This document shows positions 1 to 5,620 of a stretch of 8,915 bases of DNA, in pieces. The number at the start of each line of letters is the position of its first letter. Position 1 is the first letter of the stretch. Origin of the DNA: 2-02-FULL-43-13 sp043813805 (GTDB lineage Bacteria; Patescibacteriota; Minisyncoccia; Minisyncoccales; MHMH01); contig JBDRKR010000016.1 of the NCBI GenBank assembly GCA_043813805.1, positions 1 through 8,915 on the forward strand. Reading direction: 5' to 3'. The notes below the pieces were generated by a model that was not told the DNA's origin, ran no database searches, and worked only from the letters and a program-made list of their open reading frames with translations. The translations under genes and the position numbers were made by a program.

Positions 1-5
1 TTCGC

Positions 6-30
6 GGAGGGATGCCAGATTGGCTTTGGG
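6..30 (+). pseudogene. tRNA-Ser-like 5' fragment, copy 1
   Basis: The segment begins with GGAGGGATGCCAGA and can form a tRNA 5' region: a seven-base acceptor strand, TG at positions 8-9, and a D arm with stem CCA/TGG around the loop GATTGGCTT. No five-pair anticodon stem with a seven-base loop follows, and no matching acceptor strand (TCCCTCC) is found downstream. I read it as the remnant of a class II (Ser/Leu-like) tRNA. The first 14 bases recur 46 bp later. The window edge is close, so the context to the left is unknown. Confidence 0.45.
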
Positions 31-51
31 CGTGATTTTACGTAGAAAGTT

Positions 52-72
52 GGAGGGATGCCAGAGCGGTTA
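52..72 (+). pseudogene. tRNA-Ser-like 5' fragment, copy 2
   Basis: The 14-base sequence GGAGGGATGCCAGA occurs again and continues as GCGGTTAG, a typical D-loop sequence. The resemblance to a tRNA then stops and AT-rich sequence leads into the endonuclease start codon at 109. The acceptor strand GGAGGGA does not pair well with the 3' strand of the intact tRNA-Ser downstream (CTCCTCC), so this is not simply the 5' exon of that tRNA. It may be a displaced or duplicated tRNA 5' end left by an insertion or recombination event. Confidence 0.45.
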
Positions 73-108
73 GTTTGTTAATTAGACTTTTTATGATAGA
101 ATGAATTA

Positions 109-1128
109 ATGGCGAGAATTGAATTTGTCCAATTAGAACAAGGAAGTTTTTTGAGAAAGATTCAAAGAAAAACCGGTTTTAGTTGCCAAAAAATGGCTTC
201 GATATGTGGAGTAAGTCGGCGTTCTTTCTCAGATTGGAAAAATGGGAATTGTTTAATTTCTCTTTCTGCTTTCGAAAGGTTGATTAAGATTAGTAATATT
301 AATCGTCCGTTTGTGAGAATACTTCCTGATTATTGGCACATTAAAGAAGCTAGTAGAAAGGGTGCGTTTGCGAGAAATGCTATATACGGAAATCCAGCCA
401 CTTCGGACGGAAGGTCTAGGGGAGGAAAGACAACATGCGACAAGTTTTCCTCAAATCCTGAATTAGCAAAGAAACTTGGCTTTAAGATAAGAAAAAATAT
501 TCACCGGCCAGGCAAATCTTGCGACTTAGCCGAACTTGTGGGGATCCTCTTGGGCGACGGAGGAATTACGGATTACCAAGTTAAAGTTACCCAAAACAAA
601 GAAGCAGACAAGGATTATTCGCCATATATAGTTCGGCTGTTTAAGCATTTATTTGGGCTAGACTCAACTATTAGAGATGATAAGCTGGAGAAGACTAGAG
701 ACATAATCGTTTCCAGCGTAAGCTTGGTCGAATATCTATTGGGGCTGGGGCTGAAAAATGGCAATAAAATTATTAATCAGGTTGATATACCGTCTTGGGT
801 GAAGATCAGTGATAAATTTAAAAAGGCGTGTCTAAGGGGATTAATTGATACAGATGGTTGTTTTTATGTCGATAGGCATAAAATAAAGAACAAAGATTAT
901 TTTAATCCCGGGTTAATTTTTACGGCTTATTCTTTACCGCTTTTCTCGTCAGCCAAGGGGATATTCGTAAGTCTCGGCTATCATCCAACTGGTAAAAAAA
1001 GGAATTTATATTTAAGGAAAGAAGATGAAATTATAAGATATTTTCGAGAGATTGGGTCAAGTAACCCCAAACATATCGCTAAGTTTAGAGGGTTTTTAAA
1101 AGAACATAGGGGAGGGCGATTTAATTAA
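109..1128 (+). CDS. LAGLIDADG homing endonuclease with N-terminal HTH
   Basis: This is a 339-residue protein. An N-terminal helix-turn-helix-like region (about residues 25-48, ASICGVSRRSFSDWKNG) is followed by a basic linker and two LAGLIDADG motifs. The first is LVGILLGDG at 143-151 with acidic residue D150; the second is LRGLIDTDG at 242-250 with D249. Two motifs about 100 residues apart fit a monomeric double-motif endonuclease that cuts a long DNA target, and both catalytic acids are present, so it looks intact. Such enzymes normally spread their own gene into introns, inteins or intergenic sites. Here no intein or self-splicing intron is visible, so it appears free-standing. Its TAA stop directly touches the first base of tRNA-Ser(CGA), and a tRNA-Ser-like 5' fragment lies just upstream. 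No Shine-Dalgarno sequence precedes the ATG. The family call is firm; the target site is unknown. Confidence 0.88.
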   Translation: MARIEFVQLEQGSFLRKIQRKTGFSCQKMASICGVSRRSFSDWKNGNCLISLSAFERLIKISNINRPFVRILPDYWHIKEASRKGAFARNAIYGNPATSDGRSRGGKTTCDKFSSNPELAKKLGFKIRKNIHRPGKSCDLAELVGILLGDGGITDYQVKVTQNKEADKDYSPYIVRLFKHLFGLDSTIRDDKLEKTRDIIVSSVSLVEYLLGLGLKNGNKIINQVDIPSWVKISDKFKKACLRGLIDTDGCFYVDRHKIKNKDYFNPGLIFTAYSLPLFSSAKGIFVSLGYHPTGKKRNLYLRKEDEIIRYFREIGSSNPKHIAKFRGFLKEHRGGRFN

Positions 1129-1211
1129 GGAGGAGTCGGATAACTGGCATTCCGCCGCACTCGAAATGCGGTGCCCGCAAGGGCTTGTGGGTTCGAGTCC
1201 CACCTCCTCCG
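1129..1211 (+). tRNA. tRNA-Ser(CGA)
   Basis: This is a complete class II tRNA of 83 nt. The acceptor GGAGGAG pairs perfectly with CTCCTCC, and the discriminator is G. The D stem is GGA/TCC. The anticodon stem CCGCA/TGCGG carries the loop CTCGAAA with anticodon CGA at 1162-1164. The long variable arm folds as GCCC-GCAA-GGGC, and the T arm is GTGGG-TTCGAGT-CCCAC. No CCA is encoded. Its first base follows the endonuclease stop codon with no spacer, so both probably lie on one transcript cut by RNase P. Confidence 0.96.
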
Positions 1212-1223
1212 CCCAATAAATTT

Positions 1224-1586
1224 ATGATGAATTTTTTTAAAAAGACTAAAAAAGAACCGCAGAATATAAAAGAGGTTTTAGATATTCTCAAAAAATTGGA
1301 AAGCGATCTTGGCGAGACCTCTCGAGAATTGGCCGACCTTAAACAATCAAACAAAAAGAATTTGCAGAAAGTCGGCATGGTCAGGTTTAATCCCTTTAAA
1401 GAGGGCGGCGGCGATCAAAGCTTTTCCATTGCCGTGCTTGATGCTTTAAATAACGGTTTTGTCATTACCAGTCTTTACAGCAACGCCACCAGCCGAGTTT
1501 ATTCAAAGCCCATTGCGAATGGCGCATCAACCTACACCCTATCTCAGGAAGAAAAGGAGGCAATTAGTAAGGCGATTAATATTTAA
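1224..1586 (+). CDS. DUF4446 family protein
   Basis: This is a 120-residue protein of unknown function. I chose the ATG at 1224 (a second ATG follows at 1227) because the longer frame begins inside tRNA-Ser. Residues 1-48 form a charged, probably helical or coiled-coil segment. The C-terminal half carries the signature I associate with DUF4446: KVGMVRFNPF, then GGGDQSFSIAVLDA, a strand-rich stretch, SRVYSKPI, and the acidic ending LSQEEKEAI. Many family members have an N-terminal membrane segment; this one shows none, so it is probably cytosolic. It lies 12 bp after the tRNA and 5 bp before infB, so it is likely co-transcribed with the translation genes. Its role is not known. Confidence 0.82.
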   Translation: MMNFFKKTKKEPQNIKEVLDILKKLESDLGETSRELADLKQSNKKNLQKVGMVRFNPFKEGGGDQSFSIAVLDALNNGFVITSLYSNATSRVYSKPIANGASTYTLSQEEKEAISKAINI

Positions 1587-1591
1587 GTTTT

Positions 1592-3115
1592 ATGGCTTCC
1601 AATACGCTACAATCAAATATCGTTTCCAGGCCCCCTATAGTGGTTGTGATGGGCCATGTGGATCACGGCAAATCATCCCTCCTGGAGGCCATTAAGGGGC
1701 TGAAAATCACGGCCAAAGAGTCGGGCGGCATAACTCAGCACATCGGCGCTTACGAGGTGGAGCACTCTTCGGCAGGCTCAGGGCAAGCCAAAAAGATTAC
1801 CTTCCTTGATACTCCGGGACATGAGGCTTTTTCCGCGATGAGGTCTCGGGGAGCGAAGGTGGCTGATATCGCCATTTTAGTGGTGGACGCCGAAGAAAGC
1901 GTCAAACCTCAAACTAAGGAGGCAATTTTACATATTCAAAAATCGGGTATACCTATGATCGTGGCCATCAATAAAATAGACAAGCCCGGCTCAAATCCGG
2001 AAAAAGTTAAAAGAGATTTGGTGCAGAGTAATGTTTTAGTCGAATCTATGGGCGGCAAGGTTCCTCATGTTCTAACCTCGGCCAAAGATAAAAAGGGGAT
2101 TAACGAGCTTCTGGAAATAATTTTACTGGTAGCTGAGATGGAGGAATTAAAAGGCGATATTGCGAAGCCCGCCGAAGGAGTGGTGGTCGAGTCTTACCTG
2201 GATAATCAGCGCGGGCCGATAGCTACCGTTATTTTAAGAGACGGTATCTTAAGGAAGGGCGATATTGTCGCAGCTTTCCCGGCCTTTGGTAAAGTAAAAA
2301 GCCTGGAGGACTTTCAGGGAGTTCCGCGCGAAGAAGGTTTGCCTTCCATGCCCTGCGTGATTAATGGCTTTGAGGCAGTGCCCCAAGTCGGCGAGAAGTT
2401 CGAAGTTTGTCCCGATATCGAATCGGCCCAAAAACACCTTGAAAGAAAAGAAAAAAGGCTGGAGGGGTCGGAGATGACTTTAATTGAAGGAGATAGAAGG
2501 GTTTTGAATATAGTTCTTAAAGCCGACGTGCAAGGTTCCATTGAAGCGATCCGGGAGGTTCTCAAGAGTCTCCCCCAGGAAAAGGTGGTTTTGCGGATTT
2601 TAAAAGGCGAGGCGGGCGAGATCCAAGAGGGCGATGTGAGGCTGGCTAAAGATGGTAAAGCCAAGGTTATTGGTTTTAGAGTTAAAATTAACGTTAATGC
2701 CCAAAAACTCGCCGAAAGGGAAAATGTTTCCATTACAAGTTTTGATGTCATTTATCATTTGGCCCAAGGAGTCAGGGTTTTGATGGAAAGAAGAACGGCG
2801 CCGGAGAAAATGAGAACCGACCTGGGCAAGCTTAAGATTTTGATTGTGTTCTTGAACGATAAGAACCGGCAGATTGTCGGCGGGAAAATAATCGAAGGCG
2901 AAATTAAAAAAGGGACGCAGATCGAAGTTTTAAGGGATAACGAGGTCATCGGCAAGGGAAGGCCTATTAATCTTCAAAAGAACAAGAAAGATATTGAGCG
3001 GGCGGTGAAAGGCGATGAAGCCGGCGTTCTCTACGAGGGCGATGTCAAAATCGAGCAAGGCGACATTCTGCAATTTTATCTTGAAGAGAAAAAGAAAGTT
3101 GACCTCGAATTTTAA
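1592..3115 (+). CDS. infB: Translation initiation factor IF-2 (short form)
   Basis: IF-2 is the GTPase that brings fMet-tRNA to the 30S subunit and promotes 50S joining. All G motifs are visible: G1 GHVDHGKSS (21-29), the switch region GGITQHIGAY (46-55), G3 DTPGHEAF (74-81), G4 NKID (128-131) and G5 SAK (164-166). Domain II, the C1 domain (around residues 290-400) and the fMet-tRNA-binding C2 domain follow. At 507 residues it is far shorter than the usual 700-900, because the long N-terminal region is missing: only about 14 residues precede the G domain. This resembles mitochondrial and CPR-type IF-2. It follows DUF4446 by 5 bp and precedes rbfA by 9 bp in one apparent operon. The leader is AT-rich with no Shine-Dalgarno sequence. 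Confidence 0.97.
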   Translation: MASNTLQSNIVSRPPIVVVMGHVDHGKSSLLEAIKGLKITAKESGGITQHIGAYEVEHSSAGSGQAKKITFLDTPGHEAFSAMRSRGAKVADIAILVVDAEESVKPQTKEAILHIQKSGIPMIVAINKIDKPGSNPEKVKRDLVQSNVLVESMGGKVPHVLTSAKDKKGINELLEIILLVAEMEELKGDIAKPAEGVVVESYLDNQRGPIATVILRDGILRKGDIVAAFPAFGKVKSLEDFQGVPREEGLPSMPCVINGFEAVPQVGEKFEVCPDIESAQKHLERKEKRLEGSEMTLIEGDRRVLNIVLKADVQGSIEAIREVLKSLPQEKVVLRILKGEAGEIQEGDVRLAKDGKAKVIGFRVKINVNAQKLAERENVSITSFDVIYHLAQGVRVLMERRTAPEKMRTDLGKLKILIVFLNDKNRQIVGGKIIEGEIKKGTQIEVLRDNEVIGKGRPINLQKNKKDIERAVKGDEAGVLYEGDVKIEQGDILQFYLEEKKKVDLEF

Positions 3116-3124
3116 TTTTATCTT

Positions 3125-3469
3125 ATGGAAAGAATCCAGCAAGTCAACCAGCTGATTAAAAAAGAGTTGGGACAGATCGTTCTTAGGGAGTTCGATTTTT
3201 CTAAAAATTCTTTAGTTACCGTCACCAGAGTGGAAACATCTCGTAATCTGATTCACGCCAAAGTGTATATTTCGGTGTTGCCCGAAATCCAATCACCCCA
3301 AGTTTTGAAAACATTAAATCAACGGATTTACGGCGTTCAGCAGAGGTTAAATAAACGTTTAAGGATGAGGCCGATTCCCAAGATTAATTTTGTCGAAGAA
3401 AAAGAAACAGTCCAGGCCGGAAAAATCGAACAATTATTACAAGAAATCAAAAATCAAAAAAATGTCTGA
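3125..3469 (+). CDS. rbfA: Ribosome-binding factor A
   Basis: This 114-residue protein has the RbfA KH-like fold pattern. It starts MERIQQVNQLIKKELGQIV, continues with VTVTRVETSRNLIHAKVYISV and has the helix LNQRIYGVQQRLNKRLRMRPIP, ending near KINFVEE. RbfA assists late 30S maturation around the 5' end of 16S rRNA and cold adaptation. The length matches the usual 110-130 residues. It sits in the conserved infB-rbfA-DHH order, and its last 8 bp overlap the start of the DHH gene, which suggests coupled translation. No Shine-Dalgarno sequence is seen before the ATG. Confidence 0.94.
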   Translation: MERIQQVNQLIKKELGQIVLREFDFSKNSLVTVTRVETSRNLIHAKVYISVLPEIQSPQVLKTLNQRIYGVQQRLNKRLRMRPIPKINFVEEKETVQAGKIEQLLQEIKNQKNV

Positions 3470-4436
3470 TTCTCAAGAATTGCAGTTCCGGGATATCGGC
3501 GAGATTTTAAAAGGAGCTAAAAACGTTTTGATTGCTTCCCACCAGAATCCCGATCCGGATGCCGTCTCTTCGGTGCTGACCCTTAATTACGTCTTCAAAA
3601 ATATGGGGTTAGCCAGTTTCCCTTACCTGCCCAATCGTCCGGCGGAGAACCTTAGTTTTTTGTCCGGTTTTTTTGATATCAAAACCGAGATTGCGTTTTT
3701 CGAACCGGATGTCATATTTTGCCTTGATTACGGCGATTTTGGAAGATTAAGGTTGCCCGAGCGTCTTTTGAACAAAGGCAATTGCCGCATCGTGACCATT
3801 GATCATCATTTAGAAAGCGATCAGCGGGGCGAAATCAGGGTATTGGAGCCCGAAGTCTCTTCAACCTCAGAAATCATCTATCGCTGGCTGAAGTACGCTA
3901 ATATTGAAATAAATCAGGATATCGCCACGCTTCTTTTGACGGGAATATTTTCTGACAGCGGCGGTTTTTGCCACGTTGCCACCACTTCTCAGACTCTCAA
4001 CATTGTTTCAGAACTGCTCTTAAAAGGAGCTTCGTTAAATAAAATCGCTAGCCAGACTCTGGACTTTTCCAAGCCCATAAATCTTTCGCGGGCCTGGGGT
4101 TACGTGCTCGCGCGCACGAAATTGGATCAAGAAACCGGACTGGCTTACTCTTGGGTTACTCCTGCAGATTTAAACAGATTTGAAGCCGGTTTGGCGGATT
4201 TCGACGGTATTACTAATATTATTTCCGCAGTTTCGCGCATTAATGTCGGATTATTTCTGATTGAATACGAAAACGGCAAGATTAAGGGTAGCTTGAGGTC
4301 AGAACCTGCCAGCGGCAAAAATGTCGCTCAAATTGTGAGATCTTTGGGCGGTGGAGGGCATCCATACGCCGCCGGTTTCAGCCAGGAAGGAACGGTCCAG
4401 GAAGTCTTGAAAAAAGTGCTAAATTTGATAAGATAA
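3462..4436 (+). CDS. DHH/DHHA1 phosphoesterase (NrnA-like)
   Basis: This is a 324-residue protein. I chose the ATG at 3462, which overlaps the rbfA stop by 8 bp, because the longer frame only adds a lysine-rich stretch read from inside rbfA. The DHH motifs are in order: SHQNPDPDA (26-34), the LDYGD aspartates (88-92), the DHH triad at 114-116 and FSDSGGF (163-169). The C-terminal DHHA1 domain ends in GGGGHPYAAGF (296-306), which binds substrate. Family members are manganese-dependent and degrade nanoRNA and/or pAp (NrnA) or cyclic dinucleotides. The position after rbfA favours the NrnA type. In many bacteria truB comes next; here tRNA-Cys does. The exact substrate cannot be read from sequence. 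Confidence 0.9.
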   Translation: MSDSQELQFRDIGEILKGAKNVLIASHQNPDPDAVSSVLTLNYVFKNMGLASFPYLPNRPAENLSFLSGFFDIKTEIAFFEPDVIFCLDYGDFGRLRLPERLLNKGNCRIVTIDHHLESDQRGEIRVLEPEVSSTSEIIYRWLKYANIEINQDIATLLLTGIFSDSGGFCHVATTSQTLNIVSELLLKGASLNKIASQTLDFSKPINLSRAWGYVLARTKLDQETGLAYSWVTPADLNRFEAGLADFDGITNIISAVSRINVGLFLIEYENGKIKGSLRSEPASGKNVAQIVRSLGGGGHPYAAGFSQEGTVQEVLKKVLNLIR

Positions 4437-4456
4437 TAAAGCGATAAATGTCGCAT

Positions 4457-4529
4457 GGTCAGGTGGCGAAGTAGCTAACGCTGCGGTCTGCAAAACCGCT
4501 ATCCGTGGGTGCAATTCCCACCCTGACCT
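4457..4529 (+). tRNA. tRNA-Cys(GCA)
   Basis: This is a 73-nt tRNA. The acceptor GGTCAGG pairs with CCTGACC and the discriminator is U, as expected for cysteine. The D stem is GCG/CGC, and the anticodon stem GCGGT/ACCGC carries CTGCAAA with anticodon GCA. The T arm is GTGGG-TGCAATT-CCCAC. T-loop position 55 is G instead of the nearly universal U. No CCA is encoded. A small stem-loop (GCGA/TCGC at 4441-4454) lies just upstream, after the DHH gene stop. Confidence 0.95.
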
Positions 4530-4548
4530 CAAGCATTGTGCCGTCAAA

Positions 4549-4631
4549 GCCCGGGTGATGAAATGGTATACATACGACACTTAAAATGTCGCGTCCGTAA
4601 GGACATGCGAGTTCGACTCTCGCCCCGGGCA
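4549..4631 (+). tRNA. tRNA-Leu(UAA)
   Basis: This is a class II tRNA of 83 nt. The acceptor GCCCGGG pairs with CCCGGGC and the discriminator is A. The anticodon stem CGACA/TGTCG carries the loop CTTAAAA with anticodon TAA at 4582-4584. The variable arm is GTCC-GTAA-GGAC and the T arm GCGAG-TTCGACT-CTCGC. There is no intron, although this isoacceptor often hosts a group I intron in other bacteria. No CCA is encoded. It is the last gene of the plus-strand unit. Confidence 0.96.
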
Positions 4632-4633
4632 CA

Positions 4634-4666
4634 AAAAAATGACCTCGCTAAGCGGGGTCATTTTTC
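4634..4666. terminator. Bidirectional rho-independent terminator
   Basis: A nine-pair stem TGACCTCGC/GCGGGGTCA (one G-U pair) with loop TAA is flanked by a run of A on the left and a run of T on the right. It therefore terminates in both directions: the plus-strand tRNA-Leu unit from the left and the minus-strand 3D-domain gene (stop at 4683) from the right. It marks the convergence point of the window. Confidence 0.92.
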
Positions 4667-4682
4667 GTTCTCCTCGTCCTTT

Positions 4683-5144
4683 TTAGCTTTCAAGTACTTC
4701 AATATGGGTTAATTTGGCTCCGAAATTTTCTGCTTCCTGGTGAGAGGGAAACCAGATATCGAAATGGTAATAACCCTTTCTTCGGTTCATGCGGTCTTCA
4801 ACCGTGAAGACCTTGTCGCCGTAAAGTTCCGGAATCCTGACTTTAGTTCCGAAGGGCAATAAGTTGTTGGCGATAACTCCATCTCTAACTGTAGTATTGG
4901 CTGCCGTAATAAACGGCGTGTCGTCGGTTTCTTCGGGTGTGGAAGAATAGGCGGTGATGATCACGTTGATGGTTTGAGCCACCTTGGGAGTAGGCAATAG
5001 GGAGCTGGGCAACAGACTATTCTCCTGGACAATCAAAAGGTCCAAATTGTGGTACTCCAAAGAGCCCAGGGCGATTTCCGGCTCAGAAAACACGCCTAGG
5101 GCGGCAAATAAGACCAACGAAGTTGTAACTATTAAGTTAGTCAT
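4683..5144 (-). CDS. Secreted 3D-domain protein
   Basis: This is a 153-residue protein. Residues 4-19 are hydrophobic (LIVTTSLVLFAALGVF), which looks like a signal peptide or N-terminal anchor with few positive charges in front. A linker (about 27-60) leads to a C-terminal 3D domain, a double-psi beta-barrel: ITAYSSTPEETDDTP (63-77), GVIANNLLPFGTKVRI (89-104), VEDRMN (115-120) and HFDIWF (127-132). These hold the conserved aspartates, including D117 and D129. The domain is related to the catalytic fold of lytic transglycosylases and the Rpf/YabE/YuiC proteins, so a role in peptidoglycan remodelling is plausible; no substrate can be named. It has its own promoter at 5177-5205 and ends at a shared terminator, so it is a single-gene unit. 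Confidence 0.85.
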   Translation of the reverse strand: MTNLIVTTSLVLFAALGVFSEPEIALGSLEYHNLDLLIVQENSLLPSSLLPTPKVAQTINVIITAYSSTPEETDDTPFITAANTTVRDGVIANNLLPFGTKVRIPELYGDKVFTVEDRMNRRKGYYHFDIWFPSHQEAENFGAKLTHIEVLES

Positions 5145-5153
5145 AAATTAAAA

Positions 5154-5167
5154 CCCCCTTTCGGGGG
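5154..5167 (-). promoter_or_regulatory. Leader hairpin before the 3D-domain gene
   Basis: On the minus strand CCCCC-GAAA-GGGGG forms a five-pair GC stem closed by a GNRA tetraloop, followed by TTTTAATTT and the ATG. It starts only a few bases after the predicted transcription start. The right arm AAAGGGGG is the only Shine-Dalgarno-like sequence for the gene, at 9 nt from the ATG, so folding would hide it. It could also stabilise the mRNA 5' end or attenuate transcription. The structure is seen directly; its function is inferred. Confidence 0.6.
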
Positions 5168-5176
5168 CAATGCTCC

Positions 5177-5205
5177 ATTGTAGTCTATTTTACGAAAAAT
5201 GTCAA
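5177..5205 (-). promoter_or_regulatory. Sigma70-type promoter of the 3D-domain gene
   Basis: On the minus strand a perfect -35 box TTGACA (5205-5200) and a -10 box TACAAT (5182-5177, five of six consensus bases) are separated by exactly 17 bases. Transcription would begin near 5170, giving a leader of about 25 nt to the ATG at 5144. It is the best promoter match I see in the window. Confidence 0.85.
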
Positions 5206-5215
5206 GGGTTAATTG

Positions 5216-5324
5216 GAGCGGGTGAGCGGAATCGGCCTCGACTCTCGCCCCGCCGTGGCGGGGCTCGGTCTGGCCACCGCCTCCCTCGCTTCGCTCGGTC
5301 CGGCGTTCGATTCCCCCCTCACCT
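5216..5324. repeat. GC-rich palindromic element bounded by tRNA 3' ends
   Basis: This block of about 105 bp is far richer in G+C than its surroundings. Its left 19 bases exactly repeat the 3' end of tRNA-Gly(GCC), also present at 5371-5389. Its right end (GTTCGATTCCCCCCTCACC) looks like the 3' end of a different tRNA on the plus strand. GGTGAG at 5221-5226 can pair with CTCACC at 5318-5323, and the ends form an imperfect inverted repeat (GGTGAGCGGAATCG versus GGTGAGGGGGGAATCG). Inside are the hairpin GCCCCGCC-GT-GGCGGGGC (5247-5264) and a direct repeat of CTCGGTC(T/C)GGC. No acceptable tRNA fold exists on either strand. It may be a tRNA-derived mobile palindrome or a scrambled tRNA pseudogene. 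Confidence 0.55.
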
Positions 5325-5333
5325 CTATTTAGA

Positions 5334-5366
5334 AATAAAAATAGCCCATTTCGGGGCTATTTTCAT
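5334..5366 (-). terminator. Rho-independent terminator after tRNA-Gly
   Basis: On the minus strand AATAGCCC and GGGCTATT form the stem around a short CGAAAT loop, followed by TTTTTATTT. It lies a few bases beyond the 3' end of tRNA-Gly and would end the long minus-strand tRNA/translation unit. The A-rich left side makes reverse use possible, but nothing convincing is transcribed from the left here. Confidence 0.88.
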
Positions 5367-5371
5367 CTTTG

Positions 5372-5443
5372 AGCGGGTGAGCGGAATCGAACCGCCTTCT
5401 CAACCTTGGCAAGGTTGCATAATAACCGTTATACCACACCCGC
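5372..5443 (-). tRNA. tRNA-Gly(GCC)
   Basis: This is a 72-nt tRNA. The acceptor GCGGGTG pairs with CACCCGC and the discriminator is U, usual for bacterial glycine tRNAs. The anticodon stem CAACC/GGTTG carries TTGCCAA with anticodon GCC. The T arm is GGCGG-TTCGATT-CCGCT with one G-U pair. No CCA is encoded. Its last 19 bases, counting two past the discriminator, are duplicated at 5216-5234. Its 5' end forms one arm of an upstream palindrome. Confidence 0.95.
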
Positions 5444-5483
5444 CTACGCCAGCTCCTTGCTGGCTTCGGCGGGCAAGCCCGCC
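5439..5483. repeat. Compound palindrome at the tRNA-Gly 5' end
   Basis: Two hairpins compete for the same arm. CCCGCC (5439-5444) pairs with GGCGGG (5468-5473), enclosing an inner stem GCCAGC-TCCTT-GCTGGC (5448-5464). Alternatively GGCGGGC (5468-5474) pairs with GCCCGCC (5477-5483) across two bases. The first arm includes the first five bases of tRNA-Gly, so one fold would compete with the tRNA acceptor stem in a precursor. The form recalls the short intergenic palindromes scattered in many small bacterial genomes. Confidence 0.6.
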
Positions 5484-5519
5484 ATAATACAGCAAGAACG
5501 GATTCATTTGTGGTGCTTC

Positions 5520-5547
5520 GCACACCGTAGCTTTAGCGAAGGTGTGC
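5520..5547. repeat. Palindrome at the tRNA-Phe 3' end
   Basis: GCACACC (5520-5526) pairs with GGTGTGC (5541-5547) across the 14-base segment GTAGCTTTAGCGAA. The right arm covers the discriminator and the last two acceptor bases of tRNA-Phe (5545-5547). There is no T run, so it is not a simple terminator. It resembles the palindrome beside tRNA-Gly in also borrowing tRNA terminal bases. Confidence 0.55.
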
Positions 5548-5616
5548 CGCGGGAGAGAATTGAACTCACGACCCCAGCTTTTTCAGAGCTGTGCTCTACC
5601 ACTGAGCTACCGCGGC
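5545..5616 (-). tRNA. tRNA-Phe(GAA)
   Basis: This is a 72-nt tRNA. The acceptor GCCGCGG pairs perfectly with CCGCGGC and the discriminator is A. The D arm is GCTC-AGTGGTA-GAGC. The anticodon stem CAGCT/AGCTG carries CTGAAAA with anticodon GAA. The T arm is GTGAG-TTCAATT-CTCTC with one T-T mismatch. No CCA is encoded. The stop codon of the HTH/endonuclease-like gene lies 4 bp before its 5' end. Confidence 0.94.
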
Positions 5617-5620
5617 GTAA

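Noticed and set aside
75..97. Promoter for the homing endonuclease gene (TTGTTA and TATGAT)
   Set aside because: The boxes are only 11 bases apart, too close for a sigma70 promoter, and no better pair is seen.
52..1211. tRNA-Ser split by an intron encoding the endonuclease
   Set aside because: The sequence from 1129 is a complete, perfectly paired tRNA-Ser by itself, and the upstream acceptor GGAGGGA pairs worse with CTCCTCC than the local GGAGGAG does.
1121..1378. Minus-strand open frame across tRNA-Ser and the DUF4446 start
   Set aside because: It lies antisense to a complete tRNA and to a recognisable protein gene, and the peptide has no family features; the stretch GGGGGTRTHKPLRAPHFECG is a translated tRNA.
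2249..3142. Minus-strand frames inside infB
   Set aside because: They are antisense shadows of a strongly conserved IF-2 gene with no independent start signals or family similarity.
5221..5324. Functional tRNA on either strand of the GC-rich block
   Set aside because: GGTGAG/CTCACC could form an acceptor and one end has a good T loop, but the T stem has two mismatches and no D or anticodon arm can be built.
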